Part shown: positions 34,912 to 41,151 of the stretch, in pieces
How the letters are laid out: each line of letters starts with the position of its first letter
How positions within the stretch are numbered: position 1 is the stretch's first letter
From: a virus
Virus record (IMG/VR): IMGVR_UViG_3300027763_000034
Span: 1 to 64,000 of that record
DNA: 64,000 nt
Reading direction: 5' to 3' (one strand)
Program-made: the position numbers and the translations under genes
The notes under the pieces: model-generated
The model's input: the letters and a program-made list of their open reading frames with translations, nothing else
Databases searched by the model: none
Told to the model about the DNA's origin: nothing

Positions 34912-35669
34912 TAGATATTCTCTACTTCTGAGGCTGGGACTGGTGCTCCGTACGGAGTTAGTCTTAATCCTTTGTCACGGATTTCTTTCCATTCTTCTTG
35001 CTCGCCTTTTTGATGTGCTCTGACTTTAGCTAACTCGTCTGCCCATTCATCTCTAATTTCTTGAGGATAATCAGACTCTTCTCTATCGTCCCAAAAAGAT
35101 CCAAGCGTATATCTTGGCGCTCCTTTTACTACGGTAACCTCATGCATGTTTTTATGACCACCATGAAATATTAAAAATGACCCAGCTTTTGGAATAACTT
35201 CAAGTGGGGTTTTTCCATGTCTTGCATCAAACTTTAATGTTCCGCCTTCAAAATCATCATTTAAATATAAAAAACCAGCATATCTACTTCGTGTAAACGC
35301 ACCCATTTTTCCTTCTGAGTCGCTGTTGTCTGAGTGCTTTGGTGCAAAAGCTCCTGGAAGCCATCTTTGCACATGAAAGCTAATCTGAGACATGTCTTCG
35401 AAAGACTTATTTGCTACATCTGCAGCAGCCTGTCTAAATCTATTTTTAAGATCAGTAAACCATGTAGGGCTTAAATTAAATTCAGCAAGCACTGCTTCAC
35501 CATCAAATGGGTATCTGGCAGAGTATGACTCATAAAAAGATATTCCCTTCCAGTAGTCATCGTCAGTCTCAGCAAGTTTTTCTAGCAGCCCAATGACAGA
35601 TTTGCATTCTTCTTTTGATATAAAATCTTCATAGAGATCTATATCTTCTGTTAGTTTAGTAAGCTTCAT
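34911..35669 (-). CDS. 2-oxoglutarate/Fe(II)-dependent oxygenase 2
   Basis: A 252-residue oxygenase with H112-x-D114, H176 and R186; the strand FLYLNDDFEGGTLKF and the segment VIPKAGSFLIFHGGHKNMHE complete the fold. Its C-terminal 50 residues (from about 195) form a charged helical tail (EIRDEWADELAKVRAHQKGE) absent from the paralogues; it may dock to a partner. TAATG coupling on both sides puts it in the same translation unit as its two neighbours. Confidence 0.87.
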   Translation of the reverse strand: MKLTKLTEDIDLYEDFISKEECKSVIGLLEKLAETDDDYWKGISFYESYSARYPFDGEAVLAEFNLSPTWFTDLKNRFRQAAADVANKSFEDMSQISFHVQRWLPGAFAPKHSDNSDSEGKMGAFTRSRYAGFLYLNDDFEGGTLKFDARHGKTPLEVIPKAGSFLIFHGGHKNMHEVTVVKGAPRYTLGSFWDDREESDYPQEIRDEWADELAKVRAHQKGEQEEWKEIRDKGLRLTPYGAPVPASEVENI

Positions 35670-36490
35670 TACATACCCCCTGGCCCAGATTTATCTCCAG
35701 ATAGATCATCATATTTGGTCGGAACCCCATCCTGTAAGTATCTCATGTTTCTAGGATTGTCGTGCTTTAATCTTTCAAATTCTTTTTTCATCCAATTAGC
35801 GGCTCCTAATTTCTTTTGATTTTCGAGCCATTCTGGGTGTCCGTCGTAAGGGTACATAACAAAATTTCTTACAAAGAATTTTTCTCCATTATATATTGTT
35901 TTTACGCCATGAAAATATGGTTCATCTGATGGAAAGACAAGGATGTCTCCAGCCTGTGGTTTATGATTTACCCTATCCCCATTAACAAAAAATTCAATAT
36001 CTCCGCCGTCGTAATTATCATTTATATACATTGTGCAGGTTAATTGAAATTTAGATCCTGGCATGTCTCTTTCTGAAATAATAAAATCTGTGTGATATTG
36101 CATAGTCATTTTATTATCTAGGACATCAACTTGATCCGTATACTTTGAAAAAGAACATCCGCTAAAATGCCAATTAGGTTTTAATTCAATGCCGTGCCTA
36201 TTAATATAATCAAGCAATACTGCATCATAGGCGGACTGAATTTGATCCACAAAATCTTTTTCTTCTATAAACATTGGGTCGGACTTTTGAGTATCATCTA
36301 CTTCTAATGAATTTTTTGCTTGGGAATAGGTGCCAAAATGTGCCCAAGGGTCCCAAGTCTTTAAAAGGTACTTGCCTTCAGATGTCTGCTCTGATTTTTT
36401 CATTGTCTCATACAGGGCCTGCGGATCTTTCAAAACATTTCTGTACACATCCACTTTTGGATATAGCTCTACGTATTCTAAATTTGTCAT
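35669..36490 (-). CDS. 2-oxoglutarate/Fe(II)-dependent oxygenase 3
   Basis: A 273-residue oxygenase. ATG 36490 (MTNLEYVELYPKVDV) has CAGGAGAAAG before it and overlaps the upstream stop (ATGA), so it is preferred over the open frame to 36526. The triad is H133-x-D135 and H194. The usual 2-oxoglutarate arginine position is K204 (GEKFFVRNF), with R208 nearby, so co-substrate binding may differ. The strand TMYINDNYDGGDIEF is intact. The C-terminus is polar and probably disordered. Confidence 0.85.
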   Translation of the reverse strand: MTNLEYVELYPKVDVYRNVLKDPQALYETMKKSEQTSEGKYLLKTWDPWAHFGTYSQAKNSLEVDDTQKSDPMFIEEKDFVDQIQSAYDAVLLDYINRHGIELKPNWHFSGCSFSKYTDQVDVLDNKMTMQYHTDFIISERDMPGSKFQLTCTMYINDNYDGGDIEFFVNGDRVNHKPQAGDILVFPSDEPYFHGVKTIYNGEKFFVRNFVMYPYDGHPEWLENQKKLGAANWMKKEFERLKHDNPRNMRYLQDGVPTKYDDLSGDKSGPGGM

Positions 36491-37164
36491 GGCTGTCTTT
36501 CTCCTGTGTGTTTCATTATCGTCCAAAAAAATGGCGAAGTAAATCTATTTCCTGCTGTTACTGGTCTTACCCCGTGTGTGTAGTGCATGTCTCCTGGGAA
36601 GAAATATGCTGCGCCTGCTTTTGGCTTAAATTCAATTCCGTGCTGTGGGAAGTATAGCTCTCCGCCTTCATAGTCATCATTAAAATAAAATAGTCCTGCT
36701 AAGTCATACCATGGAAAATCATTTGGTCTTCCCTTTTCTATTCCAGTGTGAAACTCTTTGTCTGCGTGTGGTTCTTGTCTTGCCCCAACTGGCCATCTAA
36801 CAATTGCTGGGCCTGTCTCTTGAGCATCAACAGAAAAAAATTTATCCACTTCAATTTTAAGTCTTGCTATCATTGAGTTAATTAATTCTAATATTGTTGG
36901 GTCAGACTCCATTAAAGAGTTGTGAGTGCAAACCCTATCTTTCCATATATTTGCATCATACAAAACTAATCCGTCTTCATCAACATGAGTTTCGGTTTGA
37001 TCCCAAACTTTATTGTTTAAAGCAAAACTTATAAGCCTTTGCCTTTCATCTTCAGTCAAAAAATTTTCTAGCTCTATAATATTATCTGAGGATGAGCCAA
37101 AGAAACCTGAAGGCGTTATTGACTTCGGTGCATATAGCTGTATGTCTTTATTTGCAATTTTCAT
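36487..37164 (-). CDS. 2-oxoglutarate/Fe(II)-dependent oxygenase 4
   Basis: A 225-residue oxygenase with H133-x-D135 (EPHADKEFHTG), the strand FYFNDDYEGGELYF, H197 (YTHGVRPV) and R207. It is complete and predicted active. A 44-base gap separates it from the next gene upstream, so it may have its own ribosome loading (CAGAAAGAGAACTA before ATG). Confidence 0.86.
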   Translation of the reverse strand: MKIANKDIQLYAPKSITPSGFFGSSSDNIIELENFLTEDERQRLISFALNNKVWDQTETHVDEDGLVLYDANIWKDRVCTHNSLMESDPTILELINSMIARLKIEVDKFFSVDAQETGPAIVRWPVGARQEPHADKEFHTGIEKGRPNDFPWYDLAGLFYFNDDYEGGELYFPQHGIEFKPKAGAAYFFPGDMHYTHGVRPVTAGNRFTSPFFWTIMKHTGERQP

Positions 37165-37208
37165 TAGTTCTCTTTCTGTTAATACTACAATATAATTTTA
37201 CCATGCTA

Positions 37209-37913
37209 TTAATCTTTATTATCAATGACTTTTAATCTTATTGCTTTTACTTGGTGCTTCCCTAAAGATACTCCAAGGTGGTCTGTAGCATTACGGTAAA
37301 AATTAGTCCATTTCCCAACCGCATTTGATTCCGACCCAGCTTTGCTATATTCTTTAGAATCAAATGTTCTTTCTGGCATTTTTGAAGAGTCAAAAAACTC
37401 TATTTCGGAATCCTGCAAAGCTTCAAGGTTTATTGGCATTATTGAAAATATGGGCGTGTTAGCTTTTATTGTTATTTCAACATTTGGCCTAGTTACTCGG
37501 ATCGCACAAGATAAATCTCCACTATAAAAAGAAGAACTCATTATTGTTGTAAATGGCTCATACCCGTCTACAAAATTATTAGGGACTGGCATAGTGAGGA
37601 GGCTGTGGTTTTCATCTGTTTTAAATGTTATGCCAGTGTTAAAACTTACCGTAGCATTTGATCTTTCGGCATAAGCATATTTATCTCCAGATAATATTTT
37701 TACGTGATCTGGTGTGGAATCAGATATTCCGTCCCATATAAAAGTTATATCTTCTGGGAATGAGATAGACCAGCCCATTTGATTTGGTAATCCAACTGGA
37801 AAACATTTATATGCGTGAGCTTCCCAAGTTTCATCCATCCAATCTCTTTTTACTGATAAGGGGAGGACTGTGGCTGAAATATCTTTTGCTCTATAGGCTT
37901 TGAGTTTTACCAT
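37209..37913 (-). CDS. Beta-rich protein in the oxygenase cluster, unknown (DUF6065-like)
   Basis: A 234-residue protein beginning MVKLKAYRAKDISATVLPLS. The block RDWMDETWEAHAYKCFPVG and GWSISFPEDITFIWDGI are highly distinctive; I associate them with a domain of unknown function, DUF6065, from phage and bacterial genomes (memory, unverified). No HxD motif is present, so it is not a further oxygenase. Lying between two oxygenases and overlapping one by 23 bases, it may process or bind the same substrate. Confidence 0.72.
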   Translation of the reverse strand: MVKLKAYRAKDISATVLPLSVKRDWMDETWEAHAYKCFPVGLPNQMGWSISFPEDITFIWDGISDSTPDHVKILSGDKYAYAERSNATVSFNTGITFKTDENHSLLTMPVPNNFVDGYEPFTTIMSSSFYSGDLSCAIRVTRPNVEITIKANTPIFSIMPINLEALQDSEIEFFDSSKMPERTFDSKEYSKAGSESNAVGKWTNFYRNATDHLGVSLGKHQVKAIRLKVIDNKD

Positions 37914-38565
37914 CGTTTAATCTTTTTTCTACAAGTGCACGATACTCATCATTATGAGTGTTATCGTTATAATCTAGCATTGTAACTATAGAATATTTTT
38001 TGCCTTCTTCTACTGGCATTGCAACATGAGAATAGATATATGTGGACGGGAATATGTATAAGTCACCAGCTTTTGGCTTAATTTTTAAGTCTAATTTTGG
38101 GAACCATAGCTCTCCGCCAGTGTAATCATCATTTGGATACGCTACCAGAGACACCGTTGCTGTATAAGAAAACCCGTGGTCGGCATGCTCTTGAAAATGT
38201 TGTCCTGGACCATAAGAAATAAAATTCATTACTTCCCAAAAATCCATTCTTACGCTATGAAATGAACAATAGTCTTCTGCTGCTGGCCCCTGTGTATCTT
38301 TGGCATCTTGCCATATATCATTTATTCGTCTATCAAAATCATTTCTTATTGTTGGCACTGGGCCTATCTTTACATCTTGGCAATCTCTATAGCTTGGCCT
38401 TGTTTCATCATAGCCAACTGTTGCGCCTCTCCAGTTGTACTGCCCATTGCTTTCATTAACAACAGAGACAAGCCTTTCCATTAAATTTAGTTCTGGCTTA
38501 ACTACGTCTCTATATACCCATAACCCAGGAAATAGGATTTCTTTGCTTGACCAAGTTTGATTCAT
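37891..38565 (-). CDS. 2-oxoglutarate/Fe(II)-dependent oxygenase 5
   Basis: A 224-residue oxygenase with H127-x-D129 (QEHADHG), the strand VAYPNDDYTGGELWF and H180 (YSHVAMPV). As in oxygenase 3, the co-substrate arginine position is a lysine (K190 in GKKYSIV). Ribosome site AGAAAGAGAAAA precedes ATG. It starts 13 bases after the aspartyl-hydroxylase-like gene. Confidence 0.85.
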   Translation of the reverse strand: MNQTWSSKEILFPGLWVYRDVVKPELNLMERLVSVVNESNGQYNWRGATVGYDETRPSYRDCQDVKIGPVPTIRNDFDRRINDIWQDAKDTQGPAAEDYCSFHSVRMDFWEVMNFISYGPGQHFQEHADHGFSYTATVSLVAYPNDDYTGGELWFPKLDLKIKPKAGDLYIFPSTYIYSHVAMPVEEGKKYSIVTMLDYNDNTHNDEYRALVEKRLNDGKTQSL

Positions 38566-38578
38566 TTTTCTCTTTCTC

Positions 38579-39157
38579 TCATATATAGTTTATCATATCA
38601 TCTGGTAATATGTCAATAATTAAATGCACTCTATCAAAATCAGTTGGGTTAGAAACGGAGTGTGGCATTTGATTATTAATTTCATACCATCCGCCCTCTT
38701 CCATATGTATTGTATTGTCCATTACAGTAAATGTTATTAAATCTTTTGTTATTATGGGTACATGAACTCTTCTAGAATAGTGAAGCAGGGCTCCACCATC
38801 AACATGCTTTGGTATATAAGAATTAGAATTTAATTTAACAAATTCACACCTTATTATTTTGCCAGAATAGTATGACTCTAAATCAATAAAAATTTTTTTA
38901 AGCTCTTGATCTGATAGACTATTTTTAAGAAGATTTACATAATTGGTTTCAACTGGGTCGCCAACAATCCAATCGTAATCTGTTTCACAAATTCTAAACA
39001 TCTGTGTGCTTTTGTGAGTATACCCTTTTTCTTGCCTGCTTTGATCAATCAGCCATTCATTTGAAAAATTAGAAATTTCATCTTTAATATGATTTATTTC
39101 AAAATGACCTAGGTGAAGTATTGACCACTCAGTATTCTTTTTTAATCTTTTGTACAT
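38579..39157 (-). CDS. Aspartyl/asparaginyl beta-hydroxylase-like oxygenase
   Basis: A 192-residue protein with H118-x-D120 in IPKHVDGGALLHYSRRVHVP, H166 in NNQMPHSVSN and R176. The RRVHVPI strand and MPHSVSNPTD turn are those of the aspartyl/asparaginyl beta-hydroxylase family, distinct from the prolyl-hydroxylase-like paralogues nearby. It would hydroxylate Asp/Asn side chains or a related small substrate. It overlaps the sulfotransferase gene by 29 bases, implying coupled expression. Confidence 0.83.
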   Translation of the reverse strand: MYKRLKKNTEWSILHLGHFEINHIKDEISNFSNEWLIDQSRQEKGYTHKSTQMFRICETDYDWIVGDPVETNYVNLLKNSLSDQELKKIFIDLESYYSGKIIRCEFVKLNSNSYIPKHVDGGALLHYSRRVHVPIITKDLITFTVMDNTIHMEEGGWYEINNQMPHSVSNPTDFDRVHLIIDILPDDMINYI

Positions 39158-39836
39158 ATTCGTATACCTCCATGTCCAATAAATTAATTTCTTCTATTCT
39201 ATTTATATGTCTTTTATCAAATTTAATTCCTATATCATAAGAGGAATTTGCTTTGTCGGAATGTTTAAATGTTGAAAATCCAAATTGTTTTAATAAGCTT
39301 TTATTTAAATCTATTTTAAATAAATCTAGTTCTTCTAGCGTATAAGCTTTCATTTTTTCAAGACTTGAAATTACATTTTTTATATCTAATTTATATCCTT
39401 CTAAATACCAACCGCTGCTAACTGTATTTTGAAATTGTAATATATCCTGATTAAATTTTTCTATATTTAATTTACCAGTTAAAAATTTTGACTGCAGGTT
39501 GGATTGCATTTCGCATTCTTCCCCATAAAGCCATCTATCTAATTTTTCTTCAGCTTCTTTTCCCGCTCTTATTGGTCCTGTTGTATATTTAAAATAGCTT
39601 ATAAATCTTTCTACTGGGTCTCTAACTATTGTAAAAATTTCTGGACTGTCCATATAATCTAAAGGCATTAAGCCAAAATGACCACCAACAAACCTACTTT
39701 TTTTTATTTTTTCTACATCTATTTTATTCCTATTGGATATACAATGCTCTACCCCATTTGATATCAAATGGGGTATTACATTATTCTTTATGTATATACC
39801 AGATGTTCTTGGAATATGCAGATGGTATATTGACAC
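39129..39836 (-). CDS. Sulfotransferase family protein 1
   Basis: A 235-residue protein. HIPRTSG at 7-13 is the 5'-phosphosulfate-binding loop and IVRDPVERFISYF at 70-82 the 3'-phosphate-binding segment of PAPS-dependent sulfotransferases. It would transfer sulfate to a hydroxyl or amine. The start is GTG 39836, overlapping the TAG stop of the Hint-domain gene upstream, so the two are translationally coupled. PAPS would have to come from the host, as no PAPS synthesis gene is in the window. Confidence 0.82.
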   Translation of the reverse strand: MSIYHLHIPRTSGIYIKNNVIPHLISNGVEHCISNRNKIDVEKIKKSRFVGGHFGLMPLDYMDSPEIFTIVRDPVERFISYFKYTTGPIRAGKEAEEKLDRWLYGEECEMQSNLQSKFLTGKLNIEKFNQDILQFQNTVSSGWYLEGYKLDIKNVISSLEKMKAYTLEELDLFKIDLNKSLLKQFGFSTFKHSDKANSSYDIGIKFDKRHINRIEEINLLDMEVYEYVQKIKKEY

Positions 39837-41128
39837 TAAAAAGCTTTACGGTTGTGTACTACTAGATCTCCCGCAATTAAAATATCATTTGGAGAAGCAT
39901 CAAATTCATAAACGGTTCTTTCTTCATTTATAATTTTTGTTGATTCTACTACTACCTCTTCAAAAATATTTTCATTATTTTTTACAAATATTGAATCTCC
40001 TGGTTCAAGAATTCCTGTTGTGCTAAAGAAATATGTGTCATTTTTCTTTGCAAGAATTGTTTGTTCTAGTGAGAATCTCTTAGAAGAGTCATCATTAATA
40101 ATCATAGTTGCATCTTTTATAGAAGGCTTTACGGCTCTAATTTCAGTTTTTACTAGATGTATATTATTAATTGAATCTGTAGACCATGTATAAGGATCGA
40201 TTTCAAATTCATCAAGCAATCCATCCCATGTTGCTGACCATACTTGGTCACCTACTTGAATTTCTTTTGCTTTTTTAAATTCTACTGTGTCATTTGGACC
40301 CACTGTCATTACAAGAGTGTCTTGATCAATGCAATAGAACCCTGGTGGGGCAAAGAACCCTGGTGGGGCAAAGAACCCTGGTGGGGCAAAGAACCCTGGT
40401 GGGGCAAAGAACCCTGGTGGGGCAAAGAATGATGGTGGTGCGAAGAACCCTGGTGGGGCAAAGAACCCTGGTGGGGCGAAGAATGATGGTGGTGCGAAGA
40501 ACCCTGGTGGGGCAAAGAAGCTTGGCGGGAAGAACGGTGCCAATGTTGTAACAGAATTTGATGATGCTGAATATGAAGAGTCTCCGTTACCATTTGTAGC
40601 AAGTACTTGATATGACTGTGCAGTGTTTGCTGTTTCTGGTACAGTGTGGCTTACTCCAGCTATTGAATATATTGGGCCATCGCTTGACTTAAGCTTGTAT
40701 CCAGTTATTGCTTTTCCTCCATCAGCTGGTGCAGACCAGGTAACATAGTCTTGGTTAATCTGTGCTGTAGCTGTTGGTGCTCCTGGGGTAGAAGGAACGG
40801 TTGTTGCGGTAACTGAGGCTGAAGCGGTTGATGGCTCGGAATCTCCAAATGTATTTTTTGCAACAACTGTATAGGTGTAAGGTGTATTAGAAAGAAGACC
40901 AGTGACTGTAATAGGAGAAGAAGTTCCTGTTCCAGTTCGACCTCCTGGGCTAGCTGTTACAACATACTCTGTTGCTGCGTATGGCCCATCTGGTGTAAAC
41001 GATACTGTTGCTGCTCCATCATTAAATGGACGGTTGGTTCCAACATCTGTTGCGCTTACATTGATTGGCTTAAATGGCATCAGGAAGTCATTCGAGCCCT
41101 GGCTCATTCTACCTACTTGTTTTGACAT
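39836..41128 (-). CDS. Fibronectin III / FFAPP-repeat protein with C-terminal Hint domain
   Basis: A 430-residue protein. Residues about 20-195 are two fibronectin III-like domains (PINVSATDVGTNRPFNDGAA; PGAPTATAQINQDYVTWSAP). Residues about 199-263 are FFAPPG/FFAPPS hexapeptide repeats. C266 to N426 is a Hint (intein-like) domain: it opens CIDQDTLVMT, has EIQVGDQV, and ends LVVHN followed by only RKAF. The block-B histidine expected in a T-x-x-H motif appears as Q in FSLEQTIL. It may auto-process its C-terminus or cross-link; a virion adhesin is likely. Confidence 0.8.
   Translation of the reverse strand: MSKQVGRMSQGSNDFLMPFKPINVSATDVGTNRPFNDGAATVSFTPDGPYAATEYVVTASPGGRTGTGTSSPITVTGLLSNTPYTYTVVAKNTFGDSEPSTASASVTATTVPSTPGAPTATAQINQDYVTWSAPADGGKAITGYKLKSSDGPIYSIAGVSHTVPETANTAQSYQVLATNGNGDSSYSASSNSVTTLAPFFPPSFFAPPGFFAPPSFFAPPGFFAPPGFFAPPSFFAPPGFFAPPGFFAPPGFFAPPGFFAPPGFYCIDQDTLVMTVGPNDTVEFKKAKEIQVGDQVWSATWDGLLDEFEIDPYTWSTDSINNIHLVKTEIRAVKPSIKDATMIINDDSSKRFSLEQTILAKKNDTYFFSTTGILEPGDSIFVKNNENIFEEVVVESTKIINEERTVYEFDASPNDILIAGDLVVHNRKAF
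40340..40519. repeat. Tandem 18-bp repeats, about ten copies (FFAPP[GS])
   Basis: Ten nearly identical 18-bp units encode FFAPPG or FFAPPS on the minus strand, with a degenerate FFPPS copy at the 5' side. Two units differ by the same GATGATGG variant, implying duplication of multi-unit blocks. Copy number could change by slippage or recombination. Confidence 0.92.
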
Positions 41129-41151
41129 GGTTATTCTCCTTTAATTTTTGA

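Noticed and set aside
40309-40331. Intein splitting an essential gene
   Set aside because: Hint residues are present at C266 and HN426, but only four residues follow and the flanking domains are not a conserved enzyme, so this is not a splicing intein interrupting a host protein.
40294-40551. Plus-strand repeat ORFs rich in VGQRTL and a minus-frame HHQGS ORF across the 18-bp repeats
   Set aside because: They are alternative-frame readings of the FFAPP repeats; the Hint-domain frame is continuous and has clear domains. The repeats also lack spacers, so they are not a CRISPR array.
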